Of a stretch of 63,285 nucleotides of DNA, positions 46,975 to 55,813 are shown in pieces. The DNA lies in assembly GCF_023283765.1 (NCBI RefSeq), contig NZ_JAKILG010000026.1, forward strand, positions 1 through 63,285, given 5' to 3'. The stretch is from Shewanella profunda. GTDB taxonomy: Bacteria > Pseudomonadota > Gammaproteobacteria > Enterobacterales > Shewanellaceae. The notes beneath the pieces are model-generated. The model worked only from the letters and a program-made list of their open reading frames with translations. It ran no database searches and had not been told where the DNA came from. Positions within the stretch are counted from its first letter, which is position 1; every line of letters starts with the position of its first letter. The position numbers were made by a program, and so were the translations under genes.

Positions 46975-48768
46975 TTATGGCTTATTATCAACTCCAAGCC
47001 AAGCGGCTAATTTGACGTCATCAACAATCGACAGCGCCACGGTATCTTTGGGAGCTGTGGTGACGGTTAGTTCACCTGTCATTAATTCATCCCGTCTAAA
47101 CCAATGTAACGGTAAGGTTTGTCCAAGTGGATACTGTTGCAGCTGCGCCTCAAATAGCCCTGTCACTTGCAGATTATCCGCAGCAATTAACACATCCCCC
47201 GCGCTTAACCCCGCAAGGTGGGCTGGGCTGCCTTGGGTGACTGTGACGATTTTTAATCCGATAGGCGCGGCTTGTGTCTTAGCACCAAAGGCGATGTCAT
47301 ACCCTTTTAGCTGGTTACCGCCGACATCTTGTGCGCCTTGGCTAGCACGAATACTTAATTCGACACCAAATTGGGCTAGCAGTGGGCCGAGCGGAATATC
47401 ATCGGTATTATCCAAATAGCCAAACAGATCTTGGCAATCACGATCTAGCAGACGCTCGACAATTCTTTGATGGCAATCATCAGTCGTGCCTTTATTTTGC
47501 AAGGCATATTCCTGCCATAAAATTCGCATCACATGGTCGAGGGTATATTTGCCTTGGGTTTCACTGCGCAGGGTTAAATCTAAATACAAGGCAAATAGGG
47601 CGCCTTTAGTGTAATAGCTGATGATGGCGTTTTGGGCGTTTTCATCCTGCTTATAGAACTTAGTCCAAGCATTAAAACTCGAGTCTTTAATGCTTTGCTT
47701 AAAACGTCCTGGGCTGCGGTAAACGCGGGTAAAGGTTTCACTCAGCATATCTAAATAGCTTTGTTTATCCACGAGTCCTGCTCGGTAGGTGAGAAAATCA
47801 TCGTAATAGGAGGTAATGCCTTCATAGGCCCACAGCTGTGGCGTATAGGTTTCAGCTTCGAGTCGATAGGGGAGGAAACACTCGGGTTTAATGCGTTTCA
47901 CATTCCAGCTATGGAAATACTCGTGGCTACACAAAGATAAATAGGTGCGATAGTCGTTATTCATCGCTGCATCTATTGAAAGGGGTAAATCCTTGCGTGA
48001 ACACATTAATGCGGTTGATGCCCTATGTTCTAAGCCACCAAAGCCATTGTCTAATACCGTGGTCATAAACAGATAACGCTTAAAGGGCGCCGGTGTACCA
48101 AAAAAATTAATTTGATACTCGCAGATGGCTTTTAAGTCTTTGCAAAGTCTTGGCATACAGGCGCGGTGGCGGCCATTGAGCACGATATCGTGCCGCACGC
48201 CACAGGCATCGAAACTCCCTAAGGCGAATAAGCCCATTTCCACTGGATGATCAATCAGTTCATCATAGCTTTCGGCTGAAAATTGGCCGAAACCAAAGTC
48301 GTCACCACTGGTGCGGGTCATGCTGGTGGCAAGACGCCAGTCGGCTAATGTTGACTCAGAGGCTATTGCCTGTGTTGGTGCATCCATAGTGACAGTGTGA
48401 GTTTCTTCTTCAAAACCGTGGGCGGCTAAAAACACACTGCTACCGTTAAAAAAACCATGGGTCATGTCTAAGTGGGCAGTGCGAACTGAAAGATCCCAAG
48501 CATAGATTTGATAGGTTAGGGTGATTTCGCGGCTGTTATTGTCAACCGACCAAGTTTGTTTATCTAATTGTGTCAGCTTAAGTGCTTGACCTTCGGCATC
48601 TTTTGCCTTGAGTTCGATAATGTTTTTGGCAAAGTCTCGCACCATATAACTGCCGGGAAGCCAAGCAGGGAGGCTGAATACTTGTATTTCTTTGGGTTCT
48701 GAGACCGTCATAGTGACGGCAAATAAATGGGCTTTCGGATCGACGGGGATTATCTGGTAATGGATCAT
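46975..48768 (-). CDS. M61 family metallopeptidase with PDZ domain
   Basis: A 597-residue aminopeptidase of the M61 (glycyl aminopeptidase) family. An N-terminal beta domain (~1-170) is followed by the zinc domain with SHEYFHSWNVKRIKP (HExxH at about 273-277, third ligand in YEGITSYYDD) and a C-terminal PDZ domain (~495-575; GLKIVTVTQGSPAHLAGLSAGDVLIAAD). There is no signal peptide, so it should act in the cytoplasm. Single gene, divergent from hinT. Confidence 0.92.
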   Translation of the reverse strand: MIHYQIIPVDPKAHLFAVTMTVSEPKEIQVFSLPAWLPGSYMVRDFAKNIIELKAKDAEGQALKLTQLDKQTWSVDNNSREITLTYQIYAWDLSVRTAHLDMTHGFFNGSSVFLAAHGFEEETHTVTMDAPTQAIASESTLADWRLATSMTRTSGDDFGFGQFSAESYDELIDHPVEMGLFALGSFDACGVRHDIVLNGRHRACMPRLCKDLKAICEYQINFFGTPAPFKRYLFMTTVLDNGFGGLEHRASTALMCSRKDLPLSIDAAMNNDYRTYLSLCSHEYFHSWNVKRIKPECFLPYRLEAETYTPQLWAYEGITSYYDDFLTYRAGLVDKQSYLDMLSETFTRVYRSPGRFKQSIKDSSFNAWTKFYKQDENAQNAIISYYTKGALFALYLDLTLRSETQGKYTLDHVMRILWQEYALQNKGTTDDCHQRIVERLLDRDCQDLFGYLDNTDDIPLGPLLAQFGVELSIRASQGAQDVGGNQLKGYDIAFGAKTQAAPIGLKIVTVTQGSPAHLAGLSAGDVLIAADNLQVTGLFEAQLQQYPLGQTLPLHWFRRDELMTGELTVTTAPKDTVALSIVDDVKLAAWLGVDNKP

Positions 48769-48913
48769 AATTTATCCTGCAAAACCTGCGAATTTTAATG
48801 GGCGTCATGCTGCCAAAAATACCGGCAACTGGCAAATGAAACGCAAAATATCTGGAGACACAAAGTGTTGAATTGCTAGTATACTATGCCAACTAACCCA
48901 AGGAGGATCCCCC

Positions 48914-49270
48914 ATGGCCGAAGAAACTATTTTCAGTAAAATTATTCGTCGTGAAATTCCAGCCGACATTTTGTATCAAGATGAGCTCGTCACCGCATTT
49001 AGAGACATCTCCCCTAAAGCGTCAACCCATATTTTGATTGTGCCAAATCATTTAATTCCAACGGCAAATGATATGAAAGCCTCCGATGAACCAGCATTGG
49101 GTCGAATGATGACGGTTGCGGCTAAATTGGCGGCAGAGGCGGGCATTGCCAAAGACGGTTATCGATTGATCATGAACTGCAATCAACATGGCGGACAGGA
49201 AGTGTACCATATCCATATTCACCTCGTGGGCGGAGAGCCATTGGGCCCTATGTTGAGCCAAGGTAAATGA
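48914..49270 (+). CDS. hinT: HIT-family nucleotide hydrolase HinT
   Basis: A 118-residue purine nucleoside phosphoramidase. The histidine triad is HIHIHLVGG (about 101-109), and the N-terminal [18 protein letters not shown] is typical of HinT/YcfF. AAGGAGG precedes the ATG. Its stop overlaps the start of a thioesterase gene, and ycfL lies further on, echoing the E. coli hinT-ycfL order with two genes inserted. Confidence 0.94.
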   Translation: MAEETIFSKIIRREIPADILYQDELVTAFRDISPKASTHILIVPNHLIPTANDMKASDEPALGRMMTVAAKLAAEAGIAKDGYRLIMNCNQHGGQEVYHIHIHLVGGEPLGPMLSQGK

Positions 49271-49794
49271 AGGTAAATCCAGAGTTTTTTCCACTGACCC
49301 AGATGGCGCAGCGGTTTGTGGATCAATTAGCCCAGTGTCGCCGCCTCGGTTTAGCTGTACTCGAGGCGAGCGAGCACCATGTGTTAATTGAATTGCCTTA
49401 CAGCACTGAATTAATCGGTTATCCCGACACGGGTGTTATCCACGGCGGCGTGATCACCACCTTAATGGATACCGCTTGTGGCAGTGCGGTAGTGAGTGCA
49501 ATTTATCAAAAATATCAATCGTTAGAGATTTCACCCACCTTAGATTTACGGGTGGATTATATGAAGCCAGCGCAGCCCAATAAACCCGTGTATGGTTTTG
49601 CTGAATGCTATAAGTTGTCATCAAATATCGCTTTTACCCGCGCCATTGCCTATCAGGATAGTATTGACGATCCTATCGCCCATGCTGTTGGTTCCTTTAT
49701 GCGTATTAGCCCAGAAATGGTAGGTGATGCCTTTAGGCAAGCACTGATGGGTGAAGTCGTACCTGCGCAGGGAGATAGTGATGAGCTCAAATAA
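49267..49794 (+). CDS. PaaI-type hot-dog thioesterase 1
   Basis: A 175-residue acyl-CoA thioesterase-like protein. The hot-dog core has [18 protein letters not shown] (~58-76; the Asp is the usual catalytic acid) and [12 protein letters not shown]. It overlaps the hinT stop (ATGA) and is followed by a related thioesterase, giving a tandem pair that may form a heteromer (inference). Substrate unknown. Confidence 0.88.
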   Translation: MKVNPEFFPLTQMAQRFVDQLAQCRRLGLAVLEASEHHVLIELPYSTELIGYPDTGVIHGGVITTLMDTACGSAVVSAIYQKYQSLEISPTLDLRVDYMKPAQPNKPVYGFAECYKLSSNIAFTRAIAYQDSIDDPIAHAVGSFMRISPEMVGDAFRQALMGEVVPAQGDSDELK

Positions 49795-50296
49795 ACAAGA
49801 CGTTAGCACAGAGAGAAATGCGCAACAGCCTGGTCTTAATGCATCTATCGAGACAAAAGCGCCCATAGATGTGCAAGGCATAGTCAAACGTGCGACAGAG
49901 CTTAATGATTTTGGGCATTTACTCGAGCATGTTCCCTATGCCAAATTTATTGGCATGCAGGTTGAGCGTTTTGGTGATGAACTGATTTTTAAATTGCCCG
50001 CCAAAGACGATAATATCGGTAATCCTGTTTTGCCCGCGATCCATGGCGGCGTGATTGCAGGTTTTATGGAAATGTCGGCGATTGTGCAGCTAATGGTGTT
50101 TATGCAAACGGCAAAAGTGCCAAAAGTGGTCGACTTTTCCATCGACTATTTGCGTGCTGGTCTGCATAAGGATAGCTTTGCAGAATGTCGTATTACCCGT
50201 CAGGGGCGACGAGTCGCCAACGTCAATATCGATTGTTGGCAAACTAACCGTAAGCAGCTCATTGCCACTGCAAGGGCACACTTTCTGATAGATTAA
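49781..50296 (+). CDS. PaaI-type hot-dog thioesterase 2
   Basis: About 171 residues. The hot-dog core is AIHGGVIAGFMEMSAIVQL (Glu in place of the catalytic Asp of its neighbour) and VVDFSIDYLRAG. An in-frame ATG exists at 49751, but GGGAG before the ATG at 49781 supports the shorter form; it overlaps the previous gene by 14 bases. The first ~35 residues are a charged, low-homology extension. Confidence 0.85.
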   Translation: MSSNKQDVSTERNAQQPGLNASIETKAPIDVQGIVKRATELNDFGHLLEHVPYAKFIGMQVERFGDELIFKLPAKDDNIGNPVLPAIHGGVIAGFMEMSAIVQLMVFMQTAKVPKVVDFSIDYLRAGLHKDSFAECRITRQGRRVANVNIDCWQTNRKQLIATARAHFLID

Positions 50297-50428
50297 GATT
50301 GATGATTTAGCCGAGGGGGCTACTCAGTACAAGCTATTAAGCATGAGTTCAGCCCCTGTCGATTAGTTTACAGCCAATCGGAATGGGCCGTATTTGCCCC
50401 ATACTTTACGCTAGATAGGGAGAACAAC

Positions 50429-50824
50429 ATGAAACATATCTATACAGGGTTGATATTGGCCGCAGCACTTACGCTCGGCGCCTGCGCCTCAAATACGGCG
50501 GGTATTTCGGTAAGCTCACTGGGCGAGACTCGCGTCGACAGTAACAGCTTTGCCCGGGATATTGCGGTCGAAAATGTGGATGCTCGTCGTGTGGGGGATT
50601 TAATTCAAGGTTCTGCGTTGATTGTGAGTAAAACCTCTAGCGATATGCGCGTGCAATATAAATTCACTTGGTATGATGCCAGTGGTTTTACCATTGAAGA
50701 TGAAGCAACGAGCTGGAAATCGGTGAAACTACACGGTAAACAACAATTGCAAGTGTCTGCTGTGGCGCCTAATGCTCAAGTCGTTAAATTTGATGTATAT
50801 GTACGTGAAACTTATTCATACTGA
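50429..50824 (+). CDS. ycfL: YcfL family lipoprotein (DUF1425)
   Basis: A 131-residue lipoprotein: signal MKHIYTGLILAAALTLGAC with lipid Cys at ~19, then a single beta-sandwich domain with the family's RVGDLIQGSALIVSKTSSDMRVQYKFTWYDASGFTIE and a W-K-x-V region near the end. YcfL is found beside hinT in enterobacteria too. Function unknown; periplasmic face of a membrane. Confidence 0.87.
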   Translation: MKHIYTGLILAAALTLGACASNTAGISVSSLGETRVDSNSFARDIAVENVDARRVGDLIQGSALIVSKTSSDMRVQYKFTWYDASGFTIEDEATSWKSVKLHGKQQLQVSAVAPNAQVVKFDVYVRETYSY

Positions 50825-50881
50825 GCTCAAGTTTCAAACTGATCTCAACAGCAGCAAACTTCTCAATAATTAGCCCAATAA

Positions 50882-50911
50882 AATGCCAGCCATGCTGGCA
50901 TTTTTCATTTT
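50882..50911 (+). terminator. Terminator of the hinT-ycfL unit
   Basis: AAATGCCAGC-CAT-GCTGGCATTTTTCATTTT: perfect 10-bp stem and T-rich tail. Confidence 0.88.
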
Positions 50912-50956
50912 GTGACGTAAATGTGCATCCCCTCCCATTACTCGTGTATACTAGGC

Positions 50957-51066
50957 CCCGCCAAGGGGTGTTTGCAGCGAGTTCACTTTAGCTTTAGTGA
51001 CTGCAGACTGAGATGTCATCCGACGAACCCTTAGAACCTGATCCGGCTAATACCGGCGTAGGAATG
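50957..51066 (+). promoter_or_regulatory. TPP riboswitch (THI element)
   Basis: The aptamer has all conserved blocks: CCAAGGGGTG at the 5' side, CTGAGATG, ACCCTTAGAACCTGATCCG, CTAATACCGGCGTAGGAA at the 3' side. It lies about 70 bases before the TonB receptor start. TATACT at 50947-50952 is a possible -10. It should lower expression of the downstream thiamine genes when thiamine pyrophosphate is plentiful. Confidence 0.96.
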
Positions 51067-51111
51067 GGCCAATCAACAGCACACTTCTGAATCGCTTATT
51101 CGTTGCCGGAT

Positions 51112-51131
51112 CTCAAACATTATATTTGAGG
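51112..51131 (+). promoter_or_regulatory. Hairpin covering the ribosome-binding site after the TPP riboswitch
   Basis: CTCAAA (51112-51117) pairs with TTTGAG (51125-51130), and the Shine-Dalgarno GAGG (51128-51131) lies in the 3' arm, five bases before the ATG. This suggests control at translation start rather than by a terminator. Confidence 0.65.
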
Positions 51132-51135
51132 TCCT

Positions 51136-53325
51136 ATGTTTAACAGTAAAAATCAAATTTTCAGCACACCCTTGAAGCGAGCACCGTTGGCATTAGCCAT
51201 TGCTGCCGCGCTCAGCACCTCTGCATTTGCACAAACCGACACTATCGATAAACCCGATCCGAACACTGAGATGGAAATCATGGTGGTGACGGCGGATTTT
51301 CGTAGCGCAAGTTTAGAAAAAATGCCCTCCAGTATTACCGTTATCGATGCCCAGCAAATTCAAGATGAAAGCGCACAGCACTTTGAAGATGTGCTTAATT
51401 CTATCGCTAACGTTAACTGGTCTGGTGGTAGCTCACGGCCGAAATATTTCCAAATCCGTGGCGTGGGTGAACAGGAGCAATACCAAGGCGCACCTAATTC
51501 GTCAGTGGGCTACATTGTCGACGATATTGATTTATCCGGTATCGGCATGGTGTCGAGTATGTATGATCTACAACAAGTCGAAGTGCTGCGTGGGCCACAG
51601 GGGACACGCTATGGTGCGAACGCATTAGCGGGATTGATTTACTTAAAAAGTAACGATCCAACGGATGTATTTGAGCATGGCGCTGAAGTGTCTTTAGGTG
51701 ACGATGATTTACGCACCTTTAGCGGTTTTAGTTCTGGCCCATTAACGGACTCCGGCAAGCTACTTTATCGCGTATCACTGCAACAACATCAGCAAAATGG
51801 CTACCGCGATAATCTGTATTTAGGCCGTGATGATACCAATGGCCGTGATGAATTCAGCGGCCGTGCTAAGTTGCGCTGGTATGCGACTGACGATCTGCAA
51901 TTGGATCTAACCCTGCTGCACGCTGATTTTGATAATGGCTATGATGTGTGGAGTTTAACTAACGCCCCTACACAGACAACATCGGATCAACCGGGTGTCG
52001 ATAGCCAGCGCACCACAGGCGCGGGTTTTAAAGCGACCTATTCTGGCGCAGAAAACTTTGAGCTGACTTCGTTAACCTCCTTTGCGAATACCGATCACCA
52101 TTACAGTTACGATGGCGATTGGGCGAACCCAGAATATTGGGCATCTAAGCAATGCAATGATGATGGCAATATTGCCCCCTGTCAGTACGATTATTTTTGG
52201 GATAAAACTGGCCAACGCAAAACCTTGTCCCAAGAGTTTCGCTTAAGCTCCACCGAGCAAGGCCGTATTTTTGCGGGAAGTACAGATTGGCTACTTGGCG
52301 TATATGCCATGAATCTAAAAGAAGATAACCAATTGGATTCCGAATACAATTCTTGGCCGGATGAGGTATTAGACTCAGAGTACGAAGCGACTAACTATGC
52401 GCTGTTTGGTCAGATCGATACGGATCTGGGCTCTGATTATGCCTTATCTGTGGGTTTACGCTTAGAGCAACGCAATAGCCATTACTCAGATACTAATAAC
52501 GACAATTTCGATCCGAGTGAAACCATGTGGGGTGGCCATATTTCTTTGAGTAAAGTGCTCAGTGATCCGCACAACGCCTATGTTCGTGTTGCGCGCGGTT
52601 ATAAGGCGGGTGGTTTTAATATGACTTTGCCCGTCGAATTAAATGATAAGAAAGAGTTTGATACCGAGACCCTCTATAACTATGAAATTGGCCTGAAATC
52701 CCGTTGGTTAGCGGGGCTTATCGATACCAATTTCGCGTTGTTTTATATGGACAGACAAGATCAACAGGTGGCTGCTTCTCAGCAAGATCCCGATAAACCA
52801 CAGCGTTTTATCCTCTTCACTGAAAACGCGGGCAGTTCAAATAATTACGGCGCCGAGCTCGATGCGACTTGGTATGTCACGGATAATCTACAACTTTACT
52901 CAAGCTTAGGCTGGTTAGAAACCGCCTACGGTAATTATCAGTATCAGGATAAATACGGTACTGATGTGGATTTAACTGGCCGAGATCTGGCCCATTCACC
53001 CCAGTTTACCTACAGCCTTGGTGGGACCTATCGTGCCAACTCAGGCTGGTTTACTAACGTCAATCTTAACGGTAAGAGCGAATTCTACTATTCGGACAGC
53101 AATGATTCCCGCTCCGAACCCTACACTATCGTCAATGCCCGTGTGGGTTATGAAGCGAGTGCATGGTCGGCCTATTTATGGGGCCGCAATCTGTTCGATG
53201 AGCAATACGGTGTTCGCGGCTTCTACTTTGGCAACGAGCCAGACAGTGGCTGGGCTGAAAAACAATATATTCGCTATGGCGATCCGCGCCAGATTGGTGT
53301 GACCTTTAACGTCAAGTTTATGTAG
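51136..53325 (+). CDS. TonB-dependent outer-membrane receptor, probable thiamine transporter
   Basis: A 729-residue receptor: signal peptide (cleavage near AFA-QT at ~32), TonB box region (EIMVVTA, ~46-52), plug domain (MPSSITVIDAQQIQ ... QVEVLRGPQGTRYGANALAG, ~60-160) and a 22-strand barrel ending in the C-terminal ...GVTFNVKFM. Control by a TPP riboswitch and the downstream thiamine genes make thiamine the likely substrate (inference supported by context). It opens the thiamine locus. Confidence 0.92.
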   Translation: MFNSKNQIFSTPLKRAPLALAIAAALSTSAFAQTDTIDKPDPNTEMEIMVVTADFRSASLEKMPSSITVIDAQQIQDESAQHFEDVLNSIANVNWSGGSSRPKYFQIRGVGEQEQYQGAPNSSVGYIVDDIDLSGIGMVSSMYDLQQVEVLRGPQGTRYGANALAGLIYLKSNDPTDVFEHGAEVSLGDDDLRTFSGFSSGPLTDSGKLLYRVSLQQHQQNGYRDNLYLGRDDTNGRDEFSGRAKLRWYATDDLQLDLTLLHADFDNGYDVWSLTNAPTQTTSDQPGVDSQRTTGAGFKATYSGAENFELTSLTSFANTDHHYSYDGDWANPEYWASKQCNDDGNIAPCQYDYFWDKTGQRKTLSQEFRLSSTEQGRIFAGSTDWLLGVYAMNLKEDNQLDSEYNSWPDEVLDSEYEATNYALFGQIDTDLGSDYALSVGLRLEQRNSHYSDTNNDNFDPSETMWGGHISLSKVLSDPHNAYVRVARGYKAGGFNMTLPVELNDKKEFDTETLYNYEIGLKSRWLAGLIDTNFALFYMDRQDQQVAASQQDPDKPQRFILFTENAGSSNNYGAELDATWYVTDNLQLYSSLGWLETAYGNYQYQDKYGTDVDLTGRDLAHSPQFTYSLGGTYRANSGWFTNVNLNGKSEFYYSDSNDSRSEPYTIVNARVGYEASAWSAYLWGRNLFDEQYGVRGFYFGNEPDSGWAEKQYIRYGDPRQIGVTFNVKFM

Positions 53326-53393
53326 TGGTTTGAGCCCTAGTCTCGGACTAGGGCTGTCGCTTATCTAACACCCATAAATATCAAGGAATTAAA

Positions 53394-53654
53394 ATGAAAC
53401 TGACCGCAGAAATTAGCATGTATCCCTTTAACGAAAACTACCTAGATCCGATTAAGTGGTTTATCGGTCGGGTGGATAGTTATTCCAATATCGAGCGCGT
53501 GACCAATGCGATGGCAACTCAGGTATGCGGCGAATATGTAGATGTGATGACTATGTTGGCGACTGAAATGCAAGCTGCCCATAAGAAGTGGGGCAAGGCA
53601 GTGTTTGTCTGTAAGTTTATCGGTGGTGAGTTGAATTTAGCCCATAGTGAATAA
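53394..53654 (+). CDS. Thiamine-binding-type small protein (MTH1187/YkoF family)
   Basis: An 86-residue ferredoxin-like protein, MKLTAEISMYPFNENYLDPIKWFI at the start and TQVCGEYVDVMTMLATEM in the centre, matching the MTH1187/YkoF family. Some members bind the thiamine pyrimidine moiety. Its place between a TPP-controlled receptor and a PnuT-like transporter fits that role. It lies 68 bases after the receptor and has AAGGAATT ahead of the ATG. Confidence 0.8.
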   Translation: MKLTAEISMYPFNENYLDPIKWFIGRVDSYSNIERVTNAMATQVCGEYVDVMTMLATEMQAAHKKWGKAVFVCKFIGGELNLAHSE

Positions 53655-53670
53655 CGCAGTATTATCTTTG

Positions 53671-53716
53671 CTAGAACCTAGAACCTAGAACCTAGAACCT
53701 AGAACCTAGAACCTAG
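53671..53716. repeat. Heptanucleotide tandem repeat, six units of CTAGAAC
   Basis: Six perfect copies of CTAGAAC (53671-53712) followed by CTAG, located between the thiamine-binding gene and the transporter gene, ending 47 bases before the likely transporter ATG. Such short tandem repeats change copy number by slipped replication. Confidence 0.95.
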
Positions 53717-53763
53717 CATTGATAATTCGCCCCTTTCAATTCAATAGCTGCGAGAACAACTCA

Positions 53764-54420
53764 ATGACAGATTTATGGTTAACGCTGGTTAGCAGCATTA
53801 ATGCGGCCTTAGGTGAAGTCCATGTGATGACAGCATGGGAAGCCTTGGCGGTGTTGCTAGCCATGGCTTATTTGCTCTTGGCGATGAAGGCAAGCGTTTG
53901 GTGCTGGGCGGCTGCCTTTGCCAGTACCGCCATTTACACTGTATTGTTTTGGAAGGTTTCCTTGCTGATGGAGTCAGTACTCAACGTCTATTATATGGCG
54001 ATGGCACTCTATGGTTATTGGCTCTGGACCCAAGGTGGCGATAAACAACAGGGGGTAAAAGTGACCACTTGGCCACTGAAAAAACACTTAACCTTGATTG
54101 TTACAACTGGGATTATTTCTTTGCTGGTCGGTCATGGTATGGCGACTTATACTCAAGCTGCATTTCCGTATTTAGATGCCGCAACGACTTGTTTTGCGGT
54201 GATGACCACCTATTTAGTCGCCAAAAAAGTGTTAGAAAACTGGCTTTATTGGGTGGTTATCGACCTCGTCTCTATTTACCTCTACCTTAGCAAGGGGTTG
54301 ATGCTGACATCCTTGTTATTTGTTCTATATGTGGGGCTGGCAGTGGTGGGTTATTTCCTGTGGCGCGCGGCTTTAGCCGACGATGCCCGTCAAGATAAGA
54401 CATTGAGTTTACTTAGCTAA
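53764..54420 (+). CDS. pnuT: PnuT-like thiamine transporter (PnuC family)
   Basis: About 218 residues with seven predicted membrane segments, matching the PnuC family of vitamin facilitators: NVYYMAMALYGYWLW (~78-92) and NWLYWVVIDLVSIYLYLSKGL (~163-183) are the conserved substrate-side segments. In a TPP-riboswitch operon these are PnuT thiamine transporters. A TTG at 53719 extends the frame by 15 residues, but the N-terminal extension is not hydrophobic and ATG 53764 is preferred. Uptake is by facilitated diffusion with trapping by phosphorylation, which the next gene could perform. Confidence 0.88.
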   Translation: MTDLWLTLVSSINAALGEVHVMTAWEALAVLLAMAYLLLAMKASVWCWAAAFASTAIYTVLFWKVSLLMESVLNVYYMAMALYGYWLWTQGGDKQQGVKVTTWPLKKHLTLIVTTGIISLLVGHGMATYTQAAFPYLDAATTCFAVMTTYLVAKKVLENWLYWVVIDLVSIYLYLSKGLMLTSLLFVLYVGLAVVGYFLWRAALADDARQDKTLSLLS

Positions 54421-54450
54421 TTTGACTCTACTATTTTAAGGTCGGCAGGA

Positions 54451-55626
54451 ATGTCATCTAAACCAAAGGCTGCTAGCTCAAGCTTAACCTGCTCAAGTTT
54501 AAACAATGCTGATTTAAACCGCCCGGGTGTGAAAAACACCGAGTTAAACAAGAGCGACTCAAATTTAGCCGTGGTGTCAGTGCCGAGTGGATCATATAGA
54601 GCGCTATTACCCATTTTGGAAGCCGCAGGGCTTGATAAAGTGTTAAGCATCACCGAGCTTTCAGGGGGACTCAGTAATCATAACTATAAGATTACAACGC
54701 CAGAAGCGAGTTATGTGCTGAGGGAAAATGCAAACGCCACTGATATTTTTTGTATTCGGGAGCAGGAGCGTTTTTATTGGCAACAACTGGCAAAGGCCAA
54801 GGTCGCTCCGCAACTTTTTTGGGTCAGTGATGATGAGCGGTATTACTTAAGTGAGTTTATTGACTCCGATGGTATTCAAGATACACCTATTGCAGAACAG
54901 CCAAGGCTATATTGGTTAAATCTCGAAAAACCAAGCAGTGCGCGTGAGTTTTTTAAGGGGGCTAATCGCGAGAACACCAAGGCCACAATAATACCGCACT
55001 ATGGGCAAGCGCATATTTTATTACTGGAATTATTGCTCAAGTTACGCGATCTTCCTGCTGGCCCCTACGGCATTAGTGTGACTGAGCAGTGGCAGGAATA
55101 TCATCAGCAAATGATGATCTATGCGACCTCACCAACATCCACTGATACGGCAATATTTAACCATCGTGAGGCGGATGGGTCATGGCATGGGAGAGTTGCT
55201 AAACTTGTTGGTATACAAGCAGATATCCAACTATGGACTGATAAACTTGCCGCCTGTTTAGTCTCGCCGCAGTTTTGCCATCGGGATCTGAATCCCCATA
55301 ATCTATTGCTACAAAATAACCATCTCTATTGCATTGATTTTGAGTATGCAACCGCCTCACATCCCCTTTGTGAACTGGCGGTTGTATTAGCCACCCATGC
55401 GTTAACCCCTAAGCAGCAAAATTTCTTGTTGGACGAATACCTTAAAGAACATCCTAATTTAACTATAGATGCCGTTTCGGCAGTACCCGCCGCGATTGAA
55501 CTCTATTGGGTATTTGCCTGCTATTGGGCAATATTGATGGCGGCGCAGCAGACTGAATTAAGCCGCAGTGCAGAGTATATTGCTTGGTTTGATTTTTTCT
55601 GGCCGATGATTTCGCCAGTGGTCTAA
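54451..55626 (+). CDS. Thiamine/choline kinase-like phosphotransferase
   Basis: A 391-residue protein with the aminoglycoside phosphotransferase/choline kinase fold: FSGG-like LSGGLSNHNYKI (nucleotide loop, ~75), the catalytic loop CHRDLNPHNLLL (~275) and the metal site CIDFEYATASHPLCELA (~293). The N-terminal 50 residues are low-complexity and not part of the fold. Being last in the thiamine locus, it probably phosphorylates thiamine and traps it; E. coli ThiK also lies near ycfL. Starts 30 bases after pnuT. Confidence 0.82.
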   Translation: MSSKPKAASSSLTCSSLNNADLNRPGVKNTELNKSDSNLAVVSVPSGSYRALLPILEAAGLDKVLSITELSGGLSNHNYKITTPEASYVLRENANATDIFCIREQERFYWQQLAKAKVAPQLFWVSDDERYYLSEFIDSDGIQDTPIAEQPRLYWLNLEKPSSAREFFKGANRENTKATIIPHYGQAHILLLELLLKLRDLPAGPYGISVTEQWQEYHQQMMIYATSPTSTDTAIFNHREADGSWHGRVAKLVGIQADIQLWTDKLAACLVSPQFCHRDLNPHNLLLQNNHLYCIDFEYATASHPLCELAVVLATHALTPKQQNFLLDEYLKEHPNLTIDAVSAVPAAIELYWVFACYWAILMAAQQTELSRSAEYIAWFDFFWPMISPVV

Positions 55627-55813
55627 TCGTTTACGTCTATAGAATCCACATTTGCGCTGATAAACTGCTCCCTTATCATATTGTTTTAATTAAGTTGTAA
55701 TGAAATAAAGATATTCCTCACTACGTTTACTTATAAAAACAATGTTATAAAACAAGCAACTTTATATCAGTTACCGCGTCTTAAAGAGACACTTCTAGGA
55801 TGGATAATTCAGC

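Noticed and set aside
53671..53716. Heptanucleotide repeat as a CRISPR-like array
   Set aside because: Units are contiguous with no spacers; it is a simple tandem repeat. No CRISPR array was seen anywhere in the window.
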